Made by a program: the position numbers and the translations under genes. This document shows positions 1 to 6,669 of a stretch of 12,846 nt of DNA, piece after piece (the stretch's first letter is position 1; the number at the start of each line of letters is the position of its first letter). The DNA comes from an uncultured Dysosmobacter sp. (GTDB lineage: Bacteria; Bacillota; Clostridia; Oscillospirales; Oscillospiraceae). Where the stretch lies: NCBI GenBank assembly GCA_934504065.1, contig CAKSVQ010000056.1, forward strand, positions 1-12,846, given 5' to 3'. The notes beneath the pieces are model-generated. The model had not been told where the DNA came from, did not search any database, and worked only from the letters and a program-made list of their open reading frames with translations.

Positions 1-576
1 GTCCACGGCCTTCTGCTTGGCGGTGGCGGCGTGGATGGTGCTCATCAGGGCCTGCTCGATGCCGAAGGTATCGTTGATGACCTTGGTCATGGGGGCAAGG
101 CAGTTGGTGGTGCAGGAGGCATTGGAGACCACGTCCATATCCGGCGTATACTTTTTGTGGTTCACGCCCATGACAAAGGTGGGGGTGCAGTTATCCTTGG
201 AGGGAGCGGAGATCACTACTTTTTTCGCGCCCTGCGCCAGATGGACGGAGGCCTTTTCCGTGGTATTGTATACGCCGGTGGATTCAATGATGTACTCCGC
301 GCCGCAGTCGTCCCAGTGGAGCATGGAGGCGTCGCTTTCACTGTATACCCGTATTTTTTTGCCGTTTAAAATCAGGTTTTTCCCGTCGTGCTCCACGCTG
401 CCCTGAAAGGTGCGGAACACCGAGTCGTACTTCACCTGATAGACCATATAGTCCAGATCTGCGTTGCGCAGGTTGATGCCGCAGATCTGATAGCTGCTGC
501 ACCCGCGTTCCACCATGATGCGCAGGGCAATGCGCCCGATCCGGCCAAAGCCGTTGATGCCGATCTTAATAGCCAT
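1..576 (-). CDS. gap: Glyceraldehyde-3-phosphate dehydrogenase, N-terminal 192 codons (runs off the window)
   Basis: Glycolytic enzyme of the cytoplasm that oxidises glyceraldehyde-3-phosphate to 1,3-bisphosphoglycerate with NAD(P). The reading starts [15 protein letters not shown], the Rossmann glycine motif (residues 8-14). It continues to the catalytic signature [12 protein letters not shown], with the nucleophile at Cys155 and the partner His at 182 (STIHAAT). The last codon in the window is Asp192, so about 140 residues are missing. Start choice: the ATG at 576 is preceded by GGAGGA at a spacing of 8 bases, and the N-terminus matches the family exactly. Odd point: where NAD-dependent enzymes have an Asp at the end of the second beta strand (IND), this one reads GINLRNAD, with Leu36 and Arg37, which may alter NAD/NADP preference. 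It has its own promoter and is separated from the thiamine operon by a terminator. Identification is certain; cofactor is open. Confidence 0.97.
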   Translation of the reverse strand, partial: MAIKIGINGFGRIGRIALRIMVERGCSSYQICGINLRNADLDYMVYQVKYDSVFRTFQGSVEHDGKNLILNGKKIRVYSESDASMLHWDDCGAEYIIESTGVYNTTEKASVHLAQGAKKVVISAPSKDNCTPTFVMGVNHKKYTPDMDVVSNASCTTNCLAPMTKVINDTFGIEQALMSTIHAATAKQKAVD

Positions 577-641
577 AGCTCCATTCCTCCACCGAGTTTT
601 TTCAGGCGGCCGCAAAAATCGGCGCGCCGCAGGTTGGTATC

Positions 642-670
642 ATTATAACATGGCTTTTCGGAAATGTTAA
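642..670 (-). promoter_or_regulatory. Sigma-A promoter of gap
   Basis: On the minus strand TTAACA (665-670) and a perfect TATAAT (642-647) are separated by 17 bases. Transcription would start near 635 and give a leader of about 60 bases before the gap start codon. The leader is GC-rich and holds no riboswitch that I can recognise. Confidence 0.75.
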
Positions 671-724
671 TTATATTTACGCAAAATTTACTTACATAAA
701 AATAAAAATTTCCGGTAAAAGGTA

Positions 725-764
725 ACAAAACCGGGAGTACGCTGAACCGTACTCCCGGTTTTGT
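725..764 (-). terminator. Intrinsic terminator at the end of the thiamine-salvage operon
   Basis: A perfect 16-bp inverted repeat (725-740 pairing with 749-764, 8-base loop) begins with ACAAAACCGG and ends with CCGGTTTTGT, so the T tract lies inside the stem on either strand. It lies 28 bases past the stop codon of the M20 hydrolase and upstream of the gap promoter. It therefore closes the leftward thiamine operon. It could work in both directions, but no rightward gene ends here. Confidence 0.85.
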
Positions 765-791
765 GAAGATGGGTTTGAGGTTTGCGCCCAA

Positions 792-1982
792 TCACAGGCG
801 GCGGAAATCGCGGCAGACCTGATGAATGGCCAGCGCGGCCAGCGCGGTGCGCTGGCAGATGGAGGAAACGCAGACGTGCTCCTCCGGGGTGTGGATGCGC
901 TCGGCCATGGCGCCCATGGCGTCAATGGCGGGCACGCCGAAAGAAGAGATCCACGCCGCGTCAGTGGCGCTGGCGTCGGCGATCTCCTCCGGGCAGAGGT
1001 CCAGCGTCCGGGCGGCCTCCGCCACGCAGGCGTAAAGCCGTCCGCTCGCCTCCGTCCGCTCCATGGCGGGGAACAGGGTGTGGAACTCCACCGTTACGCG
1101 GCAGCCGTCCACCGTGACCTGCCGGGGCAGGGACCGCAGGTTTTCCTCCACGGCCTGAAAGTCCGCGTTGGTGGGCAGGCCTGCCACGCAGAACTGGGCG
1201 TGGGCCTCCCCGGCCACCACGCCGTTGGGCCGTCCGCCGGAGATGGGGGCCACATTGTAGTAGATCTTTTTATCAAGATCATTGAAGCCGTACAGCCGGA
1301 TGATCTGGTGGGCCAGCTCCAGCACGGCGCTGCGGCCCTCCAGATAGGCCTTTCCGGCGTGAGCCTCCCGGCCCTCCACCTGAATGCTGCCAAGGATCAC
1401 GCCCCGGCGGGCGGTGACAAAGCCCATTTTTTCGCCGCTTTGCCGTCCACCCTCAAACACCATGGCGCAGTCCGCGTTTTGGGCTTCCCGGGCAAAAAGC
1501 TTCTGCCCGGAGGGTGAGCCGATCTCCTCGTCGCAGTTGAAAAGAAACGTCAGCTCCCACGGGGGAAGCTGCCCGGCCTCCTTTAAGATCAGCGCGCCGA
1601 AGAGAGCAATGAGGGCACCGCTTTTGCAGTCCCCCGCCCCCAGTCCGTAGATCCAGTCCCCCTCCTGATGGAAGGGGTGCGCCGCCGTGGAGCCCTCGGG
1701 GAATACGGTGTCCAGATGGGCCATCAGCAGCAGCTTCCCCTCCGGTTTGCCATCAGGCAGCACTCGCGCTGCCAGATGACACCCCAACTCCGGGTCAGGG
1801 ATCTCCTCCACCTGCGCGCCCAGCTCTTCCAGCAGGGGGCGCAGGGCGTCGATCACGGCGCGGTTGCCGGGCTTTGTGCCTGTGCCGCTGTCCGGCGCGC
1901 ACACGGCCTTTAAAAGCGCCAGCAGCCGGGGCTGCACCCGCTCTGCCCCCTGCAGGGCAAGGGCTTTCCAGTCGATGTCCAT
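792..1982 (-). CDS. M20-family zinc amidohydrolase, probable formylaminopyrimidine deformylase of thiamine salvage
   Basis: A 396-residue cytoplasmic metallohydrolase of the ArgE/DapE/carboxypeptidase G2 superfamily. All expected two-zinc site residues are visible: His89 and Asp91 in MAHLDTV, bridging Asp118 in GAGDCKSG, general base Glu152 and ligand Glu153 in CDEEIGS, Glu177 in VFEGG, and His364 in RIHTPEEH. The dimerisation (lid) domain occupies about residues 190-300 and contains EAHAG. It starts 5 bases after thiY stops and has only a weak ribosome site, so it is probably translated by coupling. Its position as the last gene of a thiD-tenA-thiZXY operon suggests the role of YlmB: deformylation of N-formyl-4-amino-5-aminomethyl-2-methylpyrimidine to the amine that TenA uses. 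By sequence alone it resembles carboxypeptidase G2-type enzymes as much as YlmB, so peptidase or N-acyl amino acid deacylase activity is the alternative. Family certain; substrate inferred from context. Confidence 0.9.
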   Translation of the reverse strand: MDIDWKALALQGAERVQPRLLALLKAVCAPDSGTGTKPGNRAVIDALRPLLEELGAQVEEIPDPELGCHLAARVLPDGKPEGKLLLMAHLDTVFPEGSTAAHPFHQEGDWIYGLGAGDCKSGALIALFGALILKEAGQLPPWELTFLFNCDEEIGSPSGQKLFAREAQNADCAMVFEGGRQSGEKMGFVTARRGVILGSIQVEGREAHAGKAYLEGRSAVLELAHQIIRLYGFNDLDKKIYYNVAPISGGRPNGVVAGEAHAQFCVAGLPTNADFQAVEENLRSLPRQVTVDGCRVTVEFHTLFPAMERTEASGRLYACVAEAARTLDLCPEEIADASATDAAWISSFGVPAIDAMGAMAERIHTPEEHVCVSSICQRTALAALAIHQVCRDFRRL

Positions 1983-1987
1983 GCCGC

Positions 1988-3004
1988 TTACCCCAGCAGG
2001 TCCACCATGACCTCGGCGGGATCGAAGGTGGAGTCGATCATTCCGGTGCTTTGCAGCCAGTCGATATTCTCCTGCCAGACGGCGGCGTCCTGAGAGAGGA
2101 AGGCGGCGCTGTCAGTCTCCATCATGGGCAGCAGCACGTCAAAGCTCTTCTTCTCCACGGATTCCGTCAGGGGGAAGTTCTCCGTGTTCTGGTTGCTCAT
2201 CATAATGGCAAGGGCGCCGTCGGGATCGTTCTTCATGTCCGCAAAGCCCTTCTGGCAGGCCCGCAGGAAGCGGGTGTACTTGTCCTGATTCTTTTCCAGC
2301 TGGCCCTCTCCGGTGACCAGCATCAGCGCGTAGTAATTGGGCACACCGTAGTCCGTGAGCTTTATATAGTCCATGTCGAAGCCCTCTTCCTCCAGCGCGG
2401 GGATCTCGTGGTTGATGAAGCAGCCGTAAGTGGCGTCCACATTTCCAGTGGTCATGGAGCTCATCAGGTCAAAGCCCACGTCGATCATGGTCACATCGTC
2501 CAGCGTGGCGTTCGCGGATTGCAGTAGCTGGTTCACCGCCACCTCCGCAAAGCGGGTGCCGGAATAGCCGATGGTCTTGCCGATCAGGTCGGCAGGGGTC
2601 TTGATGTTCTTTTCCGCAAGGGAGCACACCACGCTGATGGGCTCCTGCACCACCGCGCCCAGCACTTTGACGGGAACGTTCTCGTTGGCCTTGGCGATGA
2701 TGGTGTCCTCCTGATAGTAGAAGCCGATGTCAGCCTTGCCCGCTGCCGTCATGGTCAGGGGGTCAGTGGTGTTGGAGGGGAAGAGCACGTTCACTTGCAG
2801 GCCCTCGTCGGCAAAATAGCCCTTGTCGATGGCCTCATAGATAAAGGCGTGCACGGCGTTGGGATACCAGTCCAGCACCACGTCCACGGTTTCCAGCTGG
2901 GCCGGGGCGTCGCTGTCGGAAGGGGCGGTGTCAGCGGGGGCGGCATTGGAGCCGCAGCCTGCCAGCAGCAGGCACGCCAGCAGGGCGGAAGCGATTTTTT
3001 TCAT
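1988..3004 (-). CDS. thiY: ThiY-type substrate-binding lipoprotein (HMP precursor / formylaminopyrimidine)
   Basis: Extracellular solute-binding protein of the NMT1/THI5-like family, 338 residues, delivering a thiamine pyrimidine precursor to the ThiX permease. The N-terminus MKKIASALLACLLLAGC is a lipoprotein signal with lipobox LAGC, so Cys17 would be lipidated. A Ser/Ala/Pro/Asp-rich linker to about residue 38 follows, as in Gram-positive lipoproteins. The mature domain opens with DVVLDWYPNAVHAF (41-54), the hallmark of ThiY/THI5 proteins that bind aminopyrimidines. The ATG at 3004 has AAGGAG 9 bases upstream. It is separated from thiX by a 220-base spacer but is followed after 5 bases by the M20 hydrolase. 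Related NMT1 proteins bind taurine, nitrate or riboflavin; the WYPN motif, the riboswitch and the neighbours favour the pyrimidine. Exact ligand (HMP or formyl-aminomethyl-HMP) not proven. Confidence 0.92.
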   Translation of the reverse strand: MKKIASALLACLLLAGCGSNAAPADTAPSDSDAPAQLETVDVVLDWYPNAVHAFIYEAIDKGYFADEGLQVNVLFPSNTTDPLTMTAAGKADIGFYYQEDTIIAKANENVPVKVLGAVVQEPISVVCSLAEKNIKTPADLIGKTIGYSGTRFAEVAVNQLLQSANATLDDVTMIDVGFDLMSSMTTGNVDATYGCFINHEIPALEEEGFDMDYIKLTDYGVPNYYALMLVTGEGQLEKNQDKYTRFLRACQKGFADMKNDPDGALAIMMSNQNTENFPLTESVEKKSFDVLLPMMETDSAAFLSQDAAVWQENIDWLQSTGMIDSTFDPAEVMVDLLG

Positions 3005-3224
3005 AGGATCTTGCTCCTTGTATTAAATTTGAAGAAGGCCATAAAAGCCTCGCAGAGTTTCGCGTCCGCAGACGCGAAAGCTGTGAAATCGGTTTTTCCC
3101 AGCGGCATGTACGTCTGGAAAAACTCCCTGCGCGGAGCGTGTGTCGAATTGGCCGCATAGCGGCCATGAGGCACGGAGCGCAGCGAAACTCCTTCAAAAA
3201 AAAGGCTTTGCTTTTTTTGAGGAA
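3005..3224 (-). repeat. Palindrome-rich non-coding spacer between thiX and thiY
   Basis: In an operon whose other junctions overlap or are a few bases long, this gap is 220 bases and has no convincing gene. It holds three inverted repeats. One is an A/T hairpin just after the thiX stop (3194-3220). The second is GGCCGC-ATA-GCGGCC (3151-3165). The third is a perfect 9-bp stem with a 4-base loop, TTTCGCGTC/GACGCGAAA (3058-3079). Two GC-rich stretches, around 3125-3145 and 3170-3190, share GCTCCG-like cores on the minus strand. The last bases carry the thiY ribosome site (AAGGAG, 3014-3019). The look is that of a dispersed intergenic repeat or an inserted non-autonomous element, possibly with weak terminator or RNA-processing activity. 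No second copy lies in this window, so repeat status is an inference. Confidence 0.4.
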
Positions 3225-3980
3225 TTATGATTCTCCCCGCCAGCGCACCACGCGCTTTTCCAGCAGAGAGACCACCGCCACCGTCAGCATAGCCGTGGCG
3301 GAGAGCAGCACGATGGGCGCAAAGACCCCCGCACCGTCCAACTGGGTCATCATGCGGCGGGAGAAATAGCCAAGGCCGCTCTGTGCGCCCAGCCATTCGC
3401 CGATGGCCGCGCCGATGATGCTCATGGGGACCGCCATTTTGATGGCGGAGAAAAAATACGGCAGGGCGCAGGGCACCTTTACCTTGCGGTAAATATCCCA
3501 CTTTGTCGCGCCGTAGGTCATCAGCAGCTCCGCCATTTCCACCTTGGCAGACCGCAGCCCGTCATACACAGTGATGGCGATGGGGAAAAAGGTGATAAGA
3601 ATGGTGACCAGCACTTTGCTCCAGATACCGTAGCCAAACCACAGCACGAACAGCGGGGCGATGGTGGTGGTGGGAATGGTCTGGGACGCCACCACGATGG
3701 GATAGAGCGCCTTGCGCCAGAAATCGCTGCAATCCATCAGCACCGCCAGCCCCAGCCCCAGCACCAGTGAAATGGCAAGGCCAATCAGGGTCACGCTCAT
3801 GGTGGCGGGCAGGTGGACCGTGAAAAGGGGCTTGCGCAGCTCCCACAGCTTTTTCACGATCTCCACAGGCGTTGGCAGAATGTAGGAGGCCCCAATCTCC
3901 ATGGCCCCCAGCTGCCAGCCCATCAGCAGCAGGAATAAAAAGATCATGGCGGGCAGATTGCCCTGTCCAAGGCGTTTCAT
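3225..3980 (-). CDS. thiX: ThiX-type ABC transporter permease for thiamine pyrimidine precursor
   Basis: Integral membrane subunit, 251 residues, of the BPD_transp_1 family (SsuC/TauC/ThiX type). Hydrophobic segments lie near residues 10-26, 59-82, 93-118, 122-140, 175-195 and 220-240, which fits six membrane spans. The cytoplasmic EAA loop that docks on the ATPase is visible as MAELLMTYGATKWDIYRKV (149-167). Start choice: the ATG at 3980 overlaps the thiZ stop by four bases (ATGA) and gives the normal family length. The frame is open much further upstream, but that part only shadows thiZ. It works with ThiZ and ThiY to import an aminopyrimidine. Family assignment is firm; substrate comes from the operon context. 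Confidence 0.93.
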   Translation of the reverse strand: MKRLGQGNLPAMIFLFLLLMGWQLGAMEIGASYILPTPVEIVKKLWELRKPLFTVHLPATMSVTLIGLAISLVLGLGLAVLMDCSDFWRKALYPIVVASQTIPTTTIAPLFVLWFGYGIWSKVLVTILITFFPIAITVYDGLRSAKVEMAELLMTYGATKWDIYRKVKVPCALPYFFSAIKMAVPMSIIGAAIGEWLGAQSGLGYFSRRMMTQLDGAGVFAPIVLLSATAMLTVAVVSLLEKRVVRWRGES

Positions 3981-4738
3981 GGCTGCACCTGCTTTCTCAG
4001 CGTGTCCACCAGCGTCTCCCGCAGGGACACCATCTCCGGCCGTGTCAGGCATTCCCGGGTGCGGGGATACCCGGCGGGCACGGTGATCTCCTCCAACGTG
4101 TGAATGGGCGTTTTGGTCACCGCCAGCACGCTGGAGGAAAGGAACACGGCCTCCTCCACATCGTGGGTGATGAAGAGAATGGTTTTTTTGTGCTTTTCCC
4201 ACTGTCCCAGCAGCCATTCCTGCATGGAGATGCGGGTGAGAAAGTCCAGCGCGGAAAAGGGCTCGTCCAGCAGCAGTAGGTTGCTTCCGGTGAGCATGGT
4301 GCGGGCAAAGGCGGCCCGCTGGCGCATGCCGCCGGAAAGCTCCTGGGGCATTTTGTCCCGGCATCCGGCAAGGCCCACGTCCGCAAGGGCGTCGTCAATG
4401 CGCTCGATGCGCTGGGCGCGGCTCAGACCGCCCTGAATTTCCAGCGGCAGGGCCAGATTTTCCCCGATGGTGCGCCAGGGAAACAGCAGGTCCTTCTGGG
4501 GCATATAGCCGCAGTAGTGCTTTTTGCCGTCGATAGGGGCGCCGTCCACCCGGATCACGCCGGATTTTGGGCGCAGAAGACCGTTGGTCATGCGGAAAAT
4601 GGTGCTTTTGCCGCACCCGCTGACCCCGATGATGCAGTGGAACGAGCCTTTCTCCACGGAAAAGCTCAAATCGTCAATGATGTCAAAATCCTCGCTGGGA
4701 TACTGGTAGGATACGTGGTCGAACTCCAACTGGCTCAT
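3977..4738 (-). CDS. thiZ: ThiZ-type ABC transporter ATPase
   Basis: Cytoplasmic nucleotide-binding subunit, 253 residues from the chosen start, of the SsuB/TauB/ThiZ group. Motifs in order: Walker A GVSGCGKST (38-46), Q-loop in YMPQKDLLFPW (78-88), signature LSGGMRQR (134-141), Walker B LLLLDEP (154-160), and switch His192 in ITHDVEEA. The ATG at 4738 overlaps the tenA stop by four bases (ATGA) and has GGGAGA 7 bases upstream. An in-frame ATG at 4753 exists but would add five residues without a better ribosome site. The stop overlaps the start of thiX in the same way, so tenA-thiZ-thiX are translationally coupled. Confidence 0.93.
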   Translation of the reverse strand: MSQLEFDHVSYQYPSEDFDIIDDLSFSVEKGSFHCIIGVSGCGKSTIFRMTNGLLRPKSGVIRVDGAPIDGKKHYCGYMPQKDLLFPWRTIGENLALPLEIQGGLSRAQRIERIDDALADVGLAGCRDKMPQELSGGMRQRAAFARTMLTGSNLLLLDEPFSALDFLTRISMQEWLLGQWEKHKKTILFITHDVEEAVFLSSSVLAVTKTPIHTLEEITVPAGYPRTRECLTRPEMVSLRETLVDTLRKQVQP

Positions 4739-5403
4739 GCCCGCATCTCCCATGCCATGTCCCAGAAGCCCAGCTCATAGCGGCTGCAATTCACAAAAAT
4801 GTCCGTGAGATAGGCGACCTCTTCCGGCGAGGCGTTTTTGGACAGCTCGTCCATCAGGGCGATGAGGGCGCGGTTGGTGGCGGCGTAGTCCTCCGAGGCA
4901 TAGCCGCGGATCCACTCGCCGTAGAAAGGATGCTCCGCCGCGCCGGGGATGGCAGCAAGGGCCTCGCCGATCTCGGCATAGCTCCATGAGCAGGCCAGAA
5001 GAGACGCCACGATCTCCATGGGCCCCCCGGCGTTGGCCACCGAGAGCATATAGTGGGTATAAGAGGTGTTGGCCAGCGCGGGACGCACGGCGAAGACCTG
5101 CTGCTCCGTGATGCCCAGACGTTCCATATAGGCGCGGTGAATGTTCATCTCGCCGCCGAGGATGGAATCGACATTGGCGGAGAAGGTGCGCATCAGCTCC
5201 GGCGAGCGGGACTTGACCACGCCCAGCGCGAACACCTTGGCATAATCAAAGAGGTATAAGTAATCCTGTAACATGAAAAAACGGAATTTTTCCACGTCCA
5301 GCGTGCCGCCGCCGATCCCGGTGACAAAGGGATGGTGCAGGCACTGCTCCCACACGGGGTCGGCGGCCTTGCGCAGCCGGGCGGATACCGATTCGTTGTT
5401 CAT
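4735..5403 (-). CDS. tenA: TenA aminopyrimidine aminohydrolase (thiaminase II)
   Basis: Cytoplasmic all-helical enzyme that hydrolyses 4-amino-5-aminomethyl-2-methylpyrimidine to HMP in thiamine salvage. It can also cleave thiamine. Key features, numbered from the chosen start: the QDYLYL active-site helix (Asp47), the nucleophile Cys138 in LLACSWSYAEIGE, and the C-terminal YELGFWDMAWEM with the conserved Glu. This is the Cys-containing TenA_C class. Length 222 residues is typical. Start choice: GGGAGG ends directly at an upstream ATG (5412) but lies 9 bases before the ATG at 5403, so 5403 is preferred. The upstream start would overlap the end of thiD by 8 bases and add three residues. It is followed by thiZ with a 4-base overlap. 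Pairing with thiXYZ and an M20 hydrolase points to base-degraded thiamine salvage. Confidence 0.95.
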   Translation of the reverse strand: MNNESVSARLRKAADPVWEQCLHHPFVTGIGGGTLDVEKFRFFMLQDYLYLFDYAKVFALGVVKSRSPELMRTFSANVDSILGGEMNIHRAYMERLGITEQQVFAVRPALANTSYTHYMLSVANAGGPMEIVASLLACSWSYAEIGEALAAIPGAAEHPFYGEWIRGYASEDYAATNRALIALMDELSKNASPEEVAYLTDIFVNCSRYELGFWDMAWEMRA

Positions 5404-5404
5404 C

Positions 5405-6211
5405 TCAGGCATCCTCCCGGAAAAAGTCGCTTTTCAGGTCGAACAGGTGGTTCATGGGGCCCCGGCCGCGGCCCAGGTCCAGCATGGCCCCCAGCGCGCC
5501 GGAGATATAGGCCTTGGCCCGCTCCACTGCCGCTTCCAGCTCCATGCCCTTGGCAAGGTTGGAGGCAATGGCGCTGGAGAGGGTGCACCCGGTGCCGTGG
5601 GTGTTGGGATTATTGATGCGGCGGCCCCTGAACCAGCGGGCCTGCCCATTTTTCCAAAGAAGGTCGTTGGCGTCGTTGAGGTCATGGCCGCCCTTGCACA
5701 AAACGGCGCAGCCATAAGCCTCGCTGATGACCTGCGCGGCGCGCTCCATATCGGCCGGAGATCGGATCGCCATGTTGGCAAGGATCTCCGCTTCGGGAAT
5801 GTTGGGCGTCACGACCTCGGCCAGCGGCAGAAGCCGTCCGGTCAGGGCGTCGATGGCGTCGTCCCGCAAAAGCTTGGAGCCGGAGGTGGCCACCATCACG
5901 GGATCGACCACCACGTGCTTTGCGCCGTACTGGGTGAGCTTGTCGACAATGACCTCGATCAGCCCGGCGGCGGAGACCATGCCGATCTTCACCGCGTCGG
6001 GGAAAATGTCGGTGAACACGGCGTCCAGCTCCGCTGCGAGGAAGGAGGGCGTTGCCTCCAGAATGTCTGTGACGCCGGTAGTGTTCTGGGCAGTCAGTGC
6101 CGTGACGGCGGTCATGGCGTATACGCCGTTGGCCGTCATGGTCTTGATGTCTGCCTGAATGCCGGCGCCTCCGCTGGAATCACTTCCGGCGATGGATAAT
6201 GCTGTTTTCAT
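5405..6211 (-). CDS. thiD: Hydroxymethylpyrimidine / phosphomethylpyrimidine kinase
   Basis: Ribokinase-fold enzyme, 268 residues, that phosphorylates HMP to HMP-P and then to HMP-PP for thiamine phosphate synthesis. It begins MKTALSIAGSDSSGGAGIQA, the ThiD substrate-binding start. It contains VVVDPVMVATSG (100-111) and the anion-hole/catalytic motif NTHGTGCTLSSA (203-214, Cys209 in the HGTGCT loop). The ATG at 6211 has AAGGAG 8 bases upstream. It is the first gene after the TPP riboswitch and its terminators, so expression should fall when thiamine pyrophosphate is plentiful. No thiE, thiM or thiC is visible here, so the HMP-PP must join the thiazole moiety through enzymes encoded elsewhere. 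Pyridoxal kinases are related, but the motifs and riboswitch argue for ThiD. Confidence 0.97.
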   Translation of the reverse strand: MKTALSIAGSDSSGGAGIQADIKTMTANGVYAMTAVTALTAQNTTGVTDILEATPSFLAAELDAVFTDIFPDAVKIGMVSAAGLIEVIVDKLTQYGAKHVVVDPVMVATSGSKLLRDDAIDALTGRLLPLAEVVTPNIPEAEILANMAIRSPADMERAAQVISEAYGCAVLCKGGHDLNDANDLLWKNGQARWFRGRRINNPNTHGTGCTLSSAIASNLAKGMELEAAVERAKAYISGALGAMLDLGRGRGPMNHLFDLKSDFFREDA

Positions 6212-6309
6212 GTGGAATGCTCCTTTCTTTTTTCAGCACTATTTTTCTTGAGCGGCGGAAGGTGGTGCCCCCGATCCGTCGCTTTTCCGGCAGAGCCGGA
6301 ATGGGAACG

Positions 6310-6340
6310 AAAAAACCGTTCCCTCAGCAAGAGAGAACGG
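6310..6340 (-). terminator. Second intrinsic terminator in the thiD leader
   Basis: Read on the minus strand, CCGTTCTCTC pairs with GAGGGAACGG around a TTGCT loop (ten pairs, one of them T-G) and is followed at once by TTTTTT (6310-6315). Its 3' arm can instead pair with CGTTCCC just downstream (6303-6309), giving an alternative hairpin. It lies between the first riboswitch terminator and thiD. Confidence 0.65.
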
Positions 6341-6354
6341 CAGGCGCCGGATAG

Positions 6355-6383
6355 AAAAAATCCCCGCGGCGCACAGCCGGGGG
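6355..6383 (-). terminator. Riboswitch-controlled intrinsic terminator (expression platform)
   Basis: Read on the minus strand, CCCC-CGGC pairs with GCCG-GGGG, with a single bulged C and a TGTGC loop. A and six T residues (6355-6360) follow. It starts 28 bases past the 3' end of the TPP aptamer, the usual place for the terminator that TPP binding favours in Firmicutes. Confidence 0.8.
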
Positions 6384-6411
6384 TTCTTTTGATCCCGTAA
6401 AAATGTGGATA

Positions 6412-6500
6412 GCGCATCCCTACGTTGGCATTACCCAAATCAGGTGAGGTCGAGGGAAACTACCCTCCTCTCAGCCCTCTTTCCGAGAACTCCCTTGCGG
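6412..6500 (-). promoter_or_regulatory. TPP riboswitch (THI element) controlling the thiD operon
   Basis: Reading the minus strand, the conserved blocks occur in order: AGGGAGTT near 6489-6496, GGCTGAGAGG with the CTGAGA core at 6469-6474, ACCTGAT at 6439-6445, and GTAATGCCAACGTAGGGA ending near 6417. The closing stem P1 can form between CGCA (6496-6499) and TGCG (6412-6415). CUGAGA and the two blocks around GUAAUGCC make up the pyrimidine- and pyrophosphate-binding cores of this class. The promoter lies directly upstream, so the aptamer starts at the 5' end of the transcript. Confidence 0.95.
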
Positions 6501-6504
6501 GAAT

Positions 6505-6533
6505 ATTTTAATACAGCGGCAGGATTCTGTCAA
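6505..6533 (-). promoter_or_regulatory. Sigma-A promoter of the thiamine-salvage operon
   Basis: On the minus strand a perfect TTGACA (6528-6533) is followed after 17 bases by TAAAAT (6505-6510). The expected start near 6498 coincides with the first stem of the TPP aptamer, leaving almost no extra leader in front of it. Confidence 0.8.
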
Positions 6534-6562
6534 GAAAAAAACAAGAACATTAACATCGGTTA

Positions 6563-6575
6563 ACGCAAACGTTTT
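6563..6575. promoter_or_regulatory. LacI/PurR-like operator core between divergent promoters
   Basis: The string ACGCAAACGTTTT, centred on a CG step with the 8-base palindrome AAACGTTT, resembles operators of LacI/GalR-family regulators. It is close to the enterobacterial PurR box and is a degenerate match to a catabolite-responsive element. It lies about 65-75 bases upstream of the predicted start sites of both the thiamine operon and the antiporter. No footprint evidence; could be chance. Confidence 0.3.
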
Positions 6576-6601
6576 AATAAAACTTTTGTGCAGTTTTTCC
6601 C

Positions 6602-6629
6602 TTGTAAAATGTTGGGCGTAGGTTATAAT
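6602..6629 (+). promoter_or_regulatory. Probable promoter of the cation/proton antiporter
   Basis: A perfect TATAAT (6624-6629) lies 16 bases after TTGTAA (6602-6607), a fair match to the -35 consensus. Transcription from about 6636 would start downstream of the in-frame ATG at 6628, which supports the later start codon of the gene. Confidence 0.55.
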
Positions 6630-6669
6630 GATGGCCCGGGAAACAAGTGGAGAAAGGATGCGTTTTTTC

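Noticed and set aside
822..1517. 231-codon plus-strand open frame opposite the M20 hydrolase
   Set aside because: No domain pattern; the minus-strand frame has the complete zinc-ligand set.
3981..4364. Upstream extension of the thiX frame
   Set aside because: The frame is open but the added residues are an out-of-frame reading of thiZ. The ATG at 3980 overlapping the thiZ stop gives the correct family start.
5273..6199. 308-codon plus-strand open frame opposite thiD and tenA
   Set aside because: Gly/His/Val-rich shadow; thiD and tenA on the minus strand carry all family signatures.
6212..6438. Small open frames in the thiD leader on both strands
   Set aside because: They overlap the riboswitch terminators, have no ribosome site and no family resemblance; the leader is regulatory RNA.
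6628..6669. Earlier ATG for the antiporter
   Set aside because: This ATG overlaps the -10 box, so it would not be in the transcript; the ATG at 6670 fits the ribosome site.
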